Notes: generated from the letters alone by a model not told the origin. A stretch of 48,908 bases of DNA from a virus (IMGVR_UViG_3300047327_000020:1-48908), one strand, 5' to 3'; numbered from the stretch's first letter, positions 5,771 through 13,973 are shown. Program-made: numbers and translations.

Positions 5771-7554
5771 TAAAACCGTCCTATCCTGATGTCGGTGTGA
5801 AAGATTGCCGTGCGGACGTCGGCCACGAAGATTGCTGTGCGCCCTGGAGTGGCCGCAAAGTGCTGCAGCTGCACGCTGGGAATAAGGCCTGTGACATTGG
5901 CAGTGCCCGCAGCGGGCTGGATGGTGACCTGAAAAGCGAAACTGGGCGTAAAGCCTTGGGCAAAAATTTGGCCGGCGGCAGGCGCAACAGTCACGTCGAT
6001 CTGCAACGTCGGTACGCGCCCTACAAAGGCCACAAAGCCAGCTGCTGGCGATAGCACCTCGCCGGTCATCACGGTTGGAGCTTGTCCAGATGCAGCCACT
6101 ATTCCCGCGCCAGGCGAGACGGTTACCGCACCAGTCACGGTGCTGACCGTGGGCGCATACCCTGTGGCGCTGGCAGTCCCGGCAGATGGCGTAAGCGTCA
6201 CGCCGTATGCAACCAGCGGCGCATGACATGCGGCGGCTACAAGCCCGGCTGACGGGGTGACGCTGACCGGGAAAGCCCCTGACGTAACCGTAGGGCTGTA
6301 ACCAAATGCCAAAGCCTGCCCAGCACTAGGCGACAGCGAGACGGCGTAGGATAGCGCGGGCGATTGCCCTGTCGTTGCGACTTGGCCAGCACCCGGAGCG
6401 ACGGTTACGGCCAGCGAGACAGTCGGCGCTTGGCCTGTGGCAACAATAGCGCCAGCAGACGTGCTTAAGGTGTTTCCAGCATTTGCGGTTGGCACGTATC
6501 CACTGGCAGCGACGGCACCGGCTGATGGGGCTACAGTCAGGCCCGAAGTTAGGCTTGGCGCTTGTCCAGAGACCGCGACTGCGCCAGAGCTAGGCGAGAA
6601 GTTTAAGGGCGATGCGCCCGTGCTTACGGTGGGCGCATTGCCGGCGAGACTTACTTGCCCAGTGCCTGGGTTAAAAACCGTCCCAGACGAACCAGACGAA
6701 ACATAGGTAATAACGATAAGGCCTTGGCCGCCATTGCCCCCGATGTTCGGGCCGGACCAAGGAGCCGCTCCAGCGCCACCGCCACCATAAAGCCCGCCAG
6801 CGCCGCCAGATGATGGGCCGGTGCTTTGAGTACTAACCGGAGTACCACCGCCACCGCCCGCGCCCGCCGTGCCGCCCGCCGTTGCGGTGTATTCTGCGCC
6901 CGGCAGGCCGGGATTACCTGTGGTGGTCGAGCTTCCTGCGCCACCAGCGCCACCACCATTAGCGCCAGCGCCGCCAGCGCCTGGACCCTCCGTTGTTCCA
7001 TTACCATTGCCGCCAGCACCGCCGCCATCAGCGCCGCCACCCCCGCCGCCGCCTGAGGAGCTATAACCACCTGCTCCACCTGGACCAAAAGGTCCGGCCG
7101 CGCCGCCACCGCCGCCATTGCCATAAATGCCATTTGGAGCGCCAGCGCCGCCAGCATAAAGGACTGTGCCTTGCGCACCGGTCGTGCTTCCGCCTGCGCC
7201 GCCAATGGCTGGTGCGCCGGCTTGCCCAGCGGCGCCGCCATTGGCACCGACCGACGATGTTGAGAGTGAGGTGCCCCCAAACCAGGTTGCGCCGCCTGCC
7301 GTGCCGTTAGTCGTGTTATTTCCGCCAGTGCCGCCGACGCCGACATTGTAATTAAGGACCGCGCCTGGCGTTACCGTGATCGTCCCACCGGAGAAACCAC
7401 CGCCACCGCCACCGCCGCCAAAGCTTGAGCCTTGCAAGCCGCCCGAGCCGCTGCCACCGCCGCCGATAACCGCAACAGTGATGGACGTGACGCCGGCTGG
7501 AACCGTCCACGTCCCAGCGCCGGTCGCCGTAAGGAATATGACCGTGTTGGTCAT
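5770..7554 (-). CDS. Glycine-rich repetitive tail fibre protein
   Basis: 594 residues. A short N-terminal beta segment (GTWTVPAGVTSITVAVIGGG) leads into a roughly 250-residue glycine-rich region, the architecture of tail-fibre adhesin domains. From about residue 294 to 564 there are twelve tandem 22-25 residue units of the form VxPSAGxVAxSGxAPTV. The C-terminal end has a short repeat RTAIF...RTAIFHTDIR. Likely a long fibre or adhesin exposed on the virion. The TnpB element sits directly upstream of its ribosome site (CGAGG). The start is ATG at 7554. Confidence 0.7.
   Translation of the reverse strand: MTNTVIFLTATGAGTWTVPAGVTSITVAVIGGGGSGSGGLQGSSFGGGGGGGGFSGGTITVTPGAVLNYNVGVGGTGGNNTTNGTAGGATWFGGTSLSTSSVGANGGAAGQAGAPAIGGAGGSTTGAQGTVLYAGGAGAPNGIYGNGGGGGAAGPFGPGGAGGYSSSGGGGGGGADGGGAGGNGNGTTEGPGAGGAGANGGGAGGAGSSTTTGNPGLPGAEYTATAGGTAGAGGGGGTPVSTQSTGPSSGGAGGLYGGGGAGAAPWSGPNIGGNGGQGLIVITYVSSGSSGTVFNPGTGQVSLAGNAPTVSTGASPLNFSPSSGAVAVSGQAPSLTSGLTVAPSAGAVAASGYVPTANAGNTLSTSAGAIVATGQAPTVSLAVTVAPGAGQVATTGQSPALSYAVSLSPSAGQALAFGYSPTVTSGAFPVSVTPSAGLVAAACHAPLVAYGVTLTPSAGTASATGYAPTVSTVTGAVTVSPGAGIVAASGQAPTVMTGEVLSPAAGFVAFVGRVPTLQIDVTVAPAAGQIFAQGFTPSFAFQVTIQPAAGTANVTGLIPSVQLQHFAATPGRTAIFVADVRTAIFHTDIRIGRF
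5863..6675 (-). repeat. Twelve tandem 66-75 bp coding repeats in the tail fibre gene
   Basis: The repeats code for units such as VAPSAGAVAASGYVPT and VSPGAGIVAASGQAPT. The protein pattern is kept while the DNA has drifted. They end before the unique last 30 residues. Such arrays can change length by recombination and so alter fibre length or binding. Confidence 0.65.
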
Positions 7555-7565
7555 CGAAACCTCGG

Positions 7566-7643
7566 CATGGAAACCGCCTCCTTCAGGCGGCGGAGAAAAT
7601 GCCGCCCTTGATTGAGTGTAAATAGCCCTCTATACTTGAGCGT
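7566..7643 (+). mobile_element. Left end of the TnpB element
   Basis: The stretch between the ribosome site of the tail gene and the tnpB start carries the hairpin CCGCCT-CCTTC-AGGCGG at 7574-7590, a typical IS200/IS605-type subterminal structure. The exact terminal base cannot be fixed without an empty site. Confidence 0.5.
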
Positions 7644-8735
7644 ATGAAGCTGGTTGCGGCAGTTAAGTTGGTTCCCTCGAAGTCTCAGGCACTTGCCCTG
7701 AAGGCGACTCTTGAGCGTTGTAACGAGGCGGCCACATGGCTTGCTCAGATCGGACATGACGCCAAATGCTTTCGCCAATTTGACCTTCATAAAATGGCTT
7801 ACCGAGACGTTCGTGAACGCTACGGCCTTGCCGCTCAAATGGCAGTTCGCACGATCTCTAAGGTAGCGGATGCCTTCAAGGTCAACCGCGAAGTGGCGCC
7901 GAAGTTCCGAAAGGACGCTGCCCAACCCTACGATGATCGTATTTTCCGCTTCGTGAAAGATGGCGCGGCGGCGAGCATCTGGACCTTGGAAGGCCGCGTC
8001 ACCGTGCCATGCCTCATGGGGGAGCATCAGCGGCGCCTGTTCGCTTTTCAGAAGGGCGAGATCGATCTCTGCTTTGTCCGTGGCAAATGGTATCTCGCCG
8101 CAACCTGTGATATCCGCGAAACCACCGAGTTCAACGCCGAGGATTGGCTCGGGGTAGACCTTGGGATTGTCTCTCTGGCTACGGACAGCGATGGCACGAC
8201 TTATTCTGGCGACGCCGTTGAGCATCTTCGGTCGCGGCTGGCTCGCCGTCGCCGTGGGCTCCAAAAGTGCGGCACCAAGGCCGCGAAACGCCGTCTGCGC
8301 AAGCTGGCGGGCAAACAAGCAAGGTTCCAGAAGCACACCAACCACGTGATTTCGAAGGCGCTCGTTTTGGACGCTGAACGCACCGGCAGAGGATTGGCTC
8401 TTGAGCAACTTAAGGGTATTCGAAGCAGGGTATCGGCCAGTCGCGACCATCGGGCAAGGCTTGGTAACTGGGCATTCGGTCAACTCGGCAGTTTCGTCAC
8501 ATACAAGGCGAAACGCGCGGGGGTGCCCGTTGCCTTTGTCGATCCGCGCAACACGTCCCGCGAGTGCCGGGCGTGCGGCTGCATCGACAAACGCAACCGC
8601 CCCGACCAAGCCACCTTAAATTGCATAGGCTGCGGCCATACGGCCAATGCCGACATCAACGCAGCGCTGAACATCCGGCAACGGGCGATCGGCGCAAGGG
8701 CGACTGTAATGACGCCTGAAGTTCTCGCGGCCTAA
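7644..8735 (+). CDS. tnpB: TnpB, RNA-guided endonuclease of an IS200/IS605-type element
   Basis: 363 residues. The N-terminus (MKLVAAVKLVPSKSQALALK) is typical of TnpB. The split RuvC domain has D172 (LGVDLGIVSLA), E254 (LALEQLKGI) and D337 (ANADINAALNI). The zinc ribbon has C308, C311, C327 and C330. All three catalytic acids are present, so it is predicted active, unlike the nuclease-dead repressor relatives. No TnpA transposase lies nearby, so it could only move with a transposase in trans. It lies opposite to the late genes around it. In its family, TnpB uses an RNA made from the element right end to cut DNA next to a short motif and helps keep the element in place. Confidence 0.92.
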   Translation: MKLVAAVKLVPSKSQALALKATLERCNEAATWLAQIGHDAKCFRQFDLHKMAYRDVRERYGLAAQMAVRTISKVADAFKVNREVAPKFRKDAAQPYDDRIFRFVKDGAAASIWTLEGRVTVPCLMGEHQRRLFAFQKGEIDLCFVRGKWYLAATCDIRETTEFNAEDWLGVDLGIVSLATDSDGTTYSGDAVEHLRSRLARRRRGLQKCGTKAAKRRLRKLAGKQARFQKHTNHVISKALVLDAERTGRGLALEQLKGIRSRVSASRDHRARLGNWAFGQLGSFVTYKAKRAGVPVAFVDPRNTSRECRACGCIDKRNRPDQATLNCIGCGHTANADINAALNIRQRAIGARATVMTPEVLAA

Positions 8736-8760
8736 ACCCCGCAGGGAAAAGCCGTTTCGT
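8715..8760 (+). ncRNA. Right end of TnpB element, probable omega-RNA 3' part
   Basis: The stop codon of tnpB lies in the loop of GCGG-CCTAAACC-CCGC (8727-8742), followed by AGGGAAAAGCCG. Overlap of the tnpB end with a right-end hairpin is the usual arrangement for the guide RNA of these elements. The RNA boundaries and the guide sequence that follows the end are not determined by eye. Confidence 0.5.
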
Positions 8761-8784
8761 TTACAGAGCGGATACATTACAAAT

Positions 8785-8952
8785 TTACGACCTTAAAAAG
8801 ATATTTTGCACAATGAAATTGGCTTTGTCCTGATAGACGGAATTGTCCGGATGAGGCTGGCCAGCATTCGGCCCGAGAGCCGAGCCATTGCCATATCGGT
8901 CGTACCACCGGACATCAGGGCGTATGCGAGATCGTGAAGATGCCGGACGCAT
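8785..8952 (-). CDS. Small phage protein or gene fragment beside the TnpB element
   Basis: 55 codons from an ATG inside the end of the next gene upstream. The text WYDRYGNGSALGPNAGQPHP then DNSVYQDKANFIVQNIFLRS looks like real protein, unlike the other two frames. There is no clear ribosome site and the first ten residues (MRPASSRSRI) look out of frame. It may be a small coupled gene or the 3' end of a gene that lost its start near the TnpB insertion. Confidence 0.4.
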   Translation of the reverse strand: MRPASSRSRIRPDVRWYDRYGNGSALGPNAGQPHPDNSVYQDKANFIVQNIFLRS

Positions 8953-9367
8953 TGGTTGTTACGGTCAGCGTGCCGCCGCCACCAGTCACCGAGGCACCGC
9001 CTCCCAGGTCGGAATAACAAAGCAGCTTATCGGTCGAGGCCAGCGATGAGCCGGCGCGCGAAAGGATGATACCGTATCGGAATGTGCCAGAAAAGGATGC
9101 CCAGGTGGGGGATGTGCATGTGAATGTTGCAACCCCGCCCGTGGTCGTAAATGTCACGCCTGAAAGCACCTCGCCGCCGACCGTGTAGCCATTGCCTGTC
9201 GCCAGCTCGTCAGCGCTGACATTGGCATAGGTCGCGTCAGTGTTCGGTGCTGGGGTGTAAGCCGAAGTCGCCAGGATCATGACGAAGGTGTTGGTCGAAA
9301 GATTAAAAGAGCCATTGCCCATTTCGAGCAACGCCTGAGAGTAGAGGTTGTATGCGCCTGCGGCCAT
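8915..9367 (-). CDS. Phage structural protein, beta-rich
   Basis: 150 residues starting MAAGAYNLYSQALLEMGNGS, with ribosome site AAGGGA. The sequence is rich in T, S and G and alternates like a beta-sandwich (EVLSGVTFTTTGGVATFTCT). Such proteins in tail regions are often minor virion or fibre-base components. No catalytic motif is visible. The TnpB element lies about 180 bases downstream. Confidence 0.55.
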   Translation of the reverse strand: MAAGAYNLYSQALLEMGNGSFNLSTNTFVMILATSAYTPAPNTDATYANVSADELATGNGYTVGGEVLSGVTFTTTGGVATFTCTSPTWASFSGTFRYGIILSRAGSSLASTDKLLCYSDLGGGASVTGGGGTLTVTTNASGIFTISHTP

Positions 9368-9398
9368 TAGAATGTCCCTTTGTTGAAAGTAGAAGATG

Positions 9399-9725
9399 TC
9401 ACTTTGCGAATCCCGAAAGATGAGCGATGAGCGACGTCGCCGCCGCAACAAAAATGCCTCCAACGGCCGCCAAAGCCATCACCTTTGTCCAGCCAATTTC
9501 AATGCGGAATTTGGTATCGGCTCGATAATCGTCCGTCTCTTTCTCGCGCACTTTTTGATTGCGATCGCGTTCAGTACGCATACCGCGCTCCTCGGACATA
9601 TAGTCGAGAACTTTTTTGAGATCGCTTTTGATGTCTTTAATGTCGCCCTTGACCTCGCGCACGTCTTCCTCCACCGCTTTAATGCGTTCAGTCAATGATC
9701 CATACTCCCGATCTTCGTTAGCCAT
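9399..9725 (-). CDS. Coiled-coil membrane protein, XhlA-like
   Basis: 108 residues. The N-terminal half is a coiled coil (SLTERIKAVEEDVREVKGDI and on). It is followed by a charged linker and one C-terminal membrane helix (VMALAAVGGIFVAAATSLIA). This order matches the XhlA-type holin-associated lysis proteins. It sits among peptidase-like and lipoprotein genes, supporting a lysis role. Family assignment is by architecture only. Confidence 0.55.
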   Translation of the reverse strand: MANEDREYGSLTERIKAVEEDVREVKGDIKDIKSDLKKVLDYMSEERGMRTERDRNQKVREKETDDYRADTKFRIEIGWTKVMALAAVGGIFVAAATSLIAHLSGFAK

Positions 9726-10344
9726 CGGCGACCTGCAATTCCAAACGCCAAGCATTGATGCCCTGCGCTTTGATAAAGTCCCGCTCAAACCATTGGTCTT
9801 CGCCCCAGGTCTCATCGGCAAAGCGCGAGCCGACAAAGCCGGTGCCGAGAAACGCATGGTCGCCGTCGAGCGGTGAGCCGGGAAAACACGACCAATCATT
9901 CTGCTGCATCTGCGCGGCGTCGAGCGCGGCGGTGTAATAAACAAAGCCGGTTTGCGCGATGGTTTCTTGCTGGCCGTCCATATCATCCAGCGCGAGCGCC
10001 CAGATGTTTTTGAGCAGGTAACCGCTGATCGGCGCAGCCATCCAGCGTTTGATAAGCACCGCCGGGTCAAGGCCAATGTCAGCCGGCATACCGCCGAGCT
10101 CTTCGTACAGCTCGAACGGCGCGATATTGTCGATAGGCCGCACGATGCCGCGGCGCATGTCGGTGATCGCGCAGGCGTTGAACGCGGCGACCGTCACGCA
10201 GTCACCGTGCACGTCATTGCCGCCGAGATAGACCGGCGTCCCGAGAATCATTGAATAGGCCAGCGGCACAGGCGATGCGGCCACGGCGCGCGGGCGAAGG
10301 CTGGCGGTGAACGTGTTGGGCAGCACGCCCGGCTTGCGCGCCAT
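9718..10344 (-). CDS. Putative papain-fold cysteine peptidase-like phage protein
   Basis: 208 residues. The segment GGNDVHGDCVTVAAFNACA offers a cysteine at the start of a helix, and GDHAFLGTGF supplies a histidine about 110 residues later, the order of a papain-type C-H dyad. A later DETWGEDQWF is conserved in look. There is no signal peptide. It could act on peptidoglycan cross-links at lysis or on a virion protein. The start overlaps the preceding stop as TGATG. Confidence 0.5.
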   Translation of the reverse strand: MARKPGVLPNTFTASLRPRAVAASPVPLAYSMILGTPVYLGGNDVHGDCVTVAAFNACAITDMRRGIVRPIDNIAPFELYEELGGMPADIGLDPAVLIKRWMAAPISGYLLKNIWALALDDMDGQQETIAQTGFVYYTAALDAAQMQQNDWSCFPGSPLDGDHAFLGTGFVGSRFADETWGEDQWFERDFIKAQGINAWRLELQVADG

Positions 10345-10562
10345 CAGCGGCAGTCCCGCACTTCGTCGCGTATGACGAGGTAGTCGCCCACCAACTTGCC
10401 CAGCGGGTCACCAGGAGGCAGCGCGGCGAGCTCGGCCGCCGCCTGCTGCTCAAACGCTTTGGAATAGGTGGGAATGACGGGGCACACATGCAGCGGTGCC
10501 GGTGCGGGTGCGGTGACACAGCCGGCCAAGCACAGCGCGGCGAGCAGGCTAAAACGTGCCAT
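10344..10562 (-). CDS. Small lipoprotein, Rz1-like outer spanin candidate
   Basis: 72 residues with a lipoprotein signal: MARF then hydrophobic LLAALCLAGC, the last cysteine (residue 15) being the lipidation site. A proline-alanine stretch (VTAPAPAPLH) follows, as in Rz1 outer spanins. The remaining part ends DYLVIRDEVRDCR. It overlaps the small membrane protein gene upstream by 14 bases, an Rz/Rz1-type layout. Confidence 0.6.
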   Translation of the reverse strand: MARFSLLAALCLAGCVTAPAPAPLHVCPVIPTYSKAFEQQAAAELAALPPGDPLGKLVGDYLVIRDEVRDCR

Positions 10563-10740
10563 TGTCGAGCTCCTTCACGGTCTGCGCGCGGTCGGGCGCG
10601 TCGGCCACGTCCTGCGCCATTTTGGTTTCGGTATCGACGGCCTGCTGCGCCGGCGATGCCGGCTTGAAAAAGCGGCCGAGCAAAAGATGCTCGACCAGCC
10701 ACGCGCCCACGTCGCCTAAAATTCCAATGAGAAAAGTCAA
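10549..10740 (-). CDS. Small membrane-associated phage protein
   Basis: 63 residues. The N-terminal hydrophobic stretch MTFLIGILGDVGAWLVEHLL is followed by a soluble, charged tail (KMAQDVADAPDRAQTVKELD). It may anchor in the inner membrane and pair with the lipoprotein encoded just after it. Classical inner spanins are longer, so that role is uncertain. Confidence 0.5.
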   Translation of the reverse strand: MTFLIGILGDVGAWLVEHLLLGRFFKPASPAQQAVDTETKMAQDVADAPDRAQTVKELDNGTF

Positions 10741-11204
10741 GATTTTATCTCCACAAGAGCGCTCAATACAAGGGCAAGATCGTCAGGAGCGATCTTGTTC
10801 GCCGGCGCGATGAGCGACGTTTTAAACCATCCACACGCCATGAGCGCGGCGGTCTGTAATTCGCTGCACATCCAGGCGCCAACGCGGTGCGCGGTTGTGC
10901 CAAAGAGAAACGCGCCGATGGCAATCTCGTCGTAGGGCGTGCCGATCTGACTCCGAAGCCAAGCAATCCAAATGGCGTCCACGGCGGGCGTAGATGGCAG
11001 GTCGACCACAAGCCGGGTTGCCCACGGCTCATAGTCGGCTGGCCGTCTCTGAACGCCCGCCGGAATGTCGCCGATGACATTTGAGCGAGCGTCAATATAC
11101 GACCCGTCAGGAAGCACGGCCATGCAGTGCGAATAGGTGCCGTGGTCGAACCACTCGATCACCTCTGCCGCTATGGTCGTGCTCCTGACGAATTGTAGCC
11201 GCAT
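10737..11204 (-). CDS. NlpC/P60-type (YiiX-like) cysteine hydrolase candidate
   Basis: 155 residues. YSHCMAVLPDGSYIDARSNV provides a histidine with following strands, and a later GAWMCSELQTAALM provides the cysteine in a helix. This permuted H-then-C order matches the YiiX/YaeF branch of the NlpC/P60 superfamily. Other members cleave peptidoglycan peptides or act as amidases or thioesterases. It overlaps the next gene by ATGA. Likely part of the lysis set. Confidence 0.6.
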   Translation of the reverse strand: MRLQFVRSTTIAAEVIEWFDHGTYSHCMAVLPDGSYIDARSNVIGDIPAGVQRRPADYEPWATRLVVDLPSTPAVDAIWIAWLRSQIGTPYDEIAIGAFLFGTTAHRVGAWMCSELQTAALMACGWFKTSLIAPANKIAPDDLALVLSALVEIKS

Positions 11205-11209
11205 GGGTA

Positions 11210-11704
11210 TTACGCAGCCTTCAGGATCAGGCGCGCCTCGTCGGCAGACAGGCCGGTGGCCTGCGATGCGGCGACCGTGGCGGACGATGACGCGGTTCCT
11301 GCGGTCAGGATGCCCACACCGGCCTCAATGTAGGGCAGCAGGGTGGCCACCGCGTTTAGGACGCTTGTGACAGCGACGGGCAGCGTGAAGCCCGCCAAAT
11401 CGGCTTGGAGAGCCGTGAAATCGGTGGCGATCTGCAACGCGACCGGCTTGGCGATGTTGGTCTCGACGGTCGTGACGATGCTCGAAGCGGCGTTGGAGAT
11501 TGAGGCTACGTAGCCCTGCACTTTGGCAACCAGTGCTTGGTCAATGCCCGTTACGCTTTCGATGGCAGTCAGCACGCCGGAAATGCCCGAGCCGACAAGC
11601 TGGATGTCGGTCAGCACGACCTGACTGATGTTGGCGCCGGCGGTGCCGAAAATCTTGGCCCACTCGGCTTCGACGAAAGCAAAAAACTGCTGGAAAACGT
11701 TCAT
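11210..11704 (-). CDS. Hydrophobic alanine-rich phage protein
   Basis: 164 residues starting MNVFQQFFAFVEAEWAKIFG. It is rich in A, V, I and T with no charged core. Several amphipathic or membrane-prone helices are possible. No family is recognised. It stands between tail-fibre and lysis genes. Confidence 0.5.
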   Translation of the reverse strand: MNVFQQFFAFVEAEWAKIFGTAGANISQVVLTDIQLVGSGISGVLTAIESVTGIDQALVAKVQGYVASISNAASSIVTTVETNIAKPVALQIATDFTALQADLAGFTLPVAVTSVLNAVATLLPYIEAGVGILTAGTASSSATVAASQATGLSADEARLILKAA

Positions 11705-11714
11705 GGTGATGGTC

Positions 11715-12140
11715 CTACTTGGTTGGGTTGGAAGGCACGGCGAGGGAAACAGGAATGGGCGGGGCGGCTTTCGGCAGCACCAGCGCGTCGTGCGCGCGGC
11801 CTGAGACAATCGCCTCCATGCGCGGTTGGTCGAGCTTGAGCGTGGCAACGGAGGCCGGCGCCATGGCCGCGACCAAGGCCGCGACCTTGCTAATGACCTG
11901 CGGAAGCATCACGGTCTCATTGTGCGCGGCGATGATAGCGAGCTCGCTGGTGACGAGGCCCGGCACATGCTCAAGCGCTTGATCAAGTGCATCCTGAGCG
12001 GCGGACCAGCCATGTTGCACCAGCCAAGCATTAAGCTGCTTGATGGCCCAGCCAACGACGGCGGCAGCGGCAGCGCTCACATACGGCGTGGCAGTCTGCC
12101 AGATCGGGGTAATGTTTGTCGCTACGAGATCGGTCGCCAT
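11715..12140 (-). CDS. Phage protein with N-terminal membrane segment
   Basis: 141 residues. The segment YVSAAAAAVVGWAIKQLNAW could span a membrane. The rest is helical and alanine-rich (LVTSELAIIAAHNETVMLPQ), ending in a proline-rich tail. No function is recognised. It lies one gene after the tail fibre group, a place where holins or antiholins often lie. Confidence 0.5.
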   Translation of the reverse strand: MATDLVATNITPIWQTATPYVSAAAAAVVGWAIKQLNAWLVQHGWSAAQDALDQALEHVPGLVTSELAIIAAHNETVMLPQVISKVAALVAAMAPASVATLKLDQPRMEAIVSGRAHDALVLPKAAPPIPVSLAVPSNPTK

Positions 12141-12154
12141 GCAGGGCTCCTAAA

Positions 12155-12691
12155 CTATATGATCGTTGCGGTGGCTGCTGGCAGCGCGCTGCCGGTCAAT
12201 ACGGCCAGTTTCACGGCGGCGACAAATTGAGCGGCGACCTTGGCAAATGCCAAAAATTCAGCAGTCGTCGGGAAGATCACTGACGCGCCCGTCAAAAGCG
12301 GCCAGGACAGATTTGTGGTTTGCCCATTTGTGAACTCCGAATAGGTGCTGATAAACTGCGCCTCGGTAGCGATGTCTTCCTGACCGAACGGAACGCCCGA
12401 TGCGACTGCATAAGTGCCATTGATAGCCGGCGTTCCGCTGGATGTGATCGTGATGCCATCCGCAAGCAAGGCGGTCGCCTGCTGCGCCAGCGTAAGGGGT
12501 GGCGCAGCAGGCGCGGCGGGCGCGGTAAACACGCCTGCCGAATAAGAATAGCCAATGCCTACAACCTGGCTCTCAAGAATTGCAACGGCGGTTGTGCCGG
12601 CCGGTGGCTCATAAGGCTGCACACCGTCCCAAACGATGATATTTTCGACAGCGCCGCTCGATGATACGAGAGCATAATTTTGCACGGTCAT
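12155..12691 (-). CDS. Tail-fibre accessory/assembly protein candidate
   Basis: 178 residues starting MTVQNYALVSSSGAVENIIV. The start VQNYALV..GxVENIIVWDG with QPYEPPAGTTAVAI resembles the N-terminal domain of tail fibre assembly proteins. The C-terminal half contains TFPTTAEFLAFAKVAAQFVA-like helices. A good AAAGGAA ribosome site fixes the start. It directly follows the fibre gene, as assembly chaperones usually do. Confidence 0.6.
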   Translation of the reverse strand: MTVQNYALVSSSGAVENIIVWDGVQPYEPPAGTTAVAILESQVVGIGYSYSAGVFTAPAAPAAPPLTLAQQATALLADGITITSSGTPAINGTYAVASGVPFGQEDIATEAQFISTYSEFTNGQTTNLSWPLLTGASVIFPTTAEFLAFAKVAAQFVAAVKLAVLTGSALPAATATII

Positions 12692-12701
12692 ATATTTCCT
12701 T

Positions 12702-13973
12702 TCAAGAATAATAAACAAATAAAGCGCAACCGGACCCGCCTGAGCCGCCGGTAAGCTGTCCACTCGAGTTATTATTTGATGCTCCGCCGCCGCCAGAGCC
12801 GAAGCCTGTAGCCGATAGTCCATTAGAACCATCCGAACCAGCGCCACCGCCTCCATATTGAGAAGAGCCGCCGCTTCCGCCGAAGAGCAACCCATTTATA
12901 ACAAATCCATTCAGGCCATTGGCTCCGCCTGTATCTTCGGCGCCGCCTGCGCTCGCCCCCCCAGCGGGACCTGCGGCGACAAAATTGTTGCTTGGACCAT
13001 ACTGTAGTCCTCCACCTCCGCCAGCCGCAGAATAAGTGAGGAATGATGTTGCGCCGCCAGCTCCGCCATTTAGACCAAGCACCGGCGAACCGGCTGCACC
13101 AATCGTTACTGATGCGCTTTGCGCCACAATGCTTCGACGAACGGTATGAGCGCCAGCGCCGCCGCCTGAGGCCGCACAATAGCTGCTTGATCCTGTAGCC
13201 TGGCAACCGCCACCCGCGCCGCCTGCGCCCTGTAAAAACACGTCCATCTTAGTGCAGCCGGCCGGCACCGTGTTGGCTCCCGACGATGTCATAAACTGGT
13301 AGCCAAGAAGGCGGCCAGACAGGGGCGACACGCCACCAATAAACGGTGCACTTGGTGCAATTGAGATGTTCCCAGCCACAATTTGGGACTGACCATAATT
13401 CACGGTGATCACGTAGAGCGGGACGTAGCCGGTGTCGGTGGCGGGCGTCGTCTGCGTGCCAGTGGTTGCTGCGGCGCCGGCCTTCAGCTGCAACTCGACA
13501 GTCTGCGCGCGCGTGGTGTTTTGCGCTACCCCGGTGTTATTCGGCCCCGAGTAGGGTTGCGCTGGGTTGGCGGCGTTCACATAGGGCAGCACTACCGCCG
13601 ATGTGTCTTGCTCGAGCAAAGTGCCCTCGATCAGGTAGTTGATCGACGTGCCGGCGCCGCCTGGCGCAGTGAGCGTGAAATTGGTCCCTGCTGCCTCTTT
13701 GTTGATTCCCATTTTCATCAACGGCGAGGCATCGGCCCCGAGCGAACCAAAGCTGGTCGCCTCAATTGTGCTGGGCATCCAGATCGCGCCCTCGCCGACG
13801 TTCACTGTCATGCTTGCCGGCGTTGAAGGTGTGCACGCCAAGCCGACAACCCCGGTCGCGGTCCCCATCACGGCTTGAATAACCCAGCCGAGCGCGATCA
13901 TCGCATCTTGCTGCGGCGTCAGAATATCGGTGTCCTGCGGGATTGAACCCGGATAAACGATGCGGCGATCCAT
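12702..13973 (-). CDS. Tail fibre protein with glycine-rich tip
   Basis: 423 residues. The N-terminal 200 (RIVYPGSIPQDTDILTPQQD, MTVNVGEGAIWMPSTI, YVPLYVITVNYGQSQI) match the baseplate-attachment part of myophage tail fibres. From about residue 240 (VPAGCTKMDVFLQGAGGAGG) it becomes a glycine-rich domain like the tip adhesins that bind host receptors. The same domain type opens the 5770-7554 protein. It lies right after the gpI-type gene, the usual place of a fibre gene. Confidence 0.75.
   Translation of the reverse strand: MDRRIVYPGSIPQDTDILTPQQDAMIALGWVIQAVMGTATGVVGLACTPSTPASMTVNVGEGAIWMPSTIEATSFGSLGADASPLMKMGINKEAAGTNFTLTAPGGAGTSINYLIEGTLLEQDTSAVVLPYVNAANPAQPYSGPNNTGVAQNTTRAQTVELQLKAGAAATTGTQTTPATDTGYVPLYVITVNYGQSQIVAGNISIAPSAPFIGGVSPLSGRLLGYQFMTSSGANTVPAGCTKMDVFLQGAGGAGGGCQATGSSSYCAASGGGAGAHTVRRSIVAQSASVTIGAAGSPVLGLNGGAGGATSFLTYSAAGGGGGLQYGPSNNFVAAGPAGGASAGGAEDTGGANGLNGFVINGLLFGGSGGSSQYGGGGAGSDGSNGLSATGFGSGGGGASNNNSSGQLTGGSGGSGCALFVYYS

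Noticed and set aside
6651-7346. 231-codon minus-strand frame over the glycine-rich fibre region
   Set aside because: Alternative frame of glycine codon runs, giving alanine-rich text. The fibre frame is the one with repeats and start signal.
7551-8609. 352-codon minus-strand open frame over tnpB
   Set aside because: Antisense shadow. The plus strand carries all TnpB motifs in one frame.
7644-8735. TnpB as a nuclease-dead repressor (TldR-type)
   Set aside because: All three RuvC acids and the zinc ribbon are present, so there is no sign of catalytic loss.
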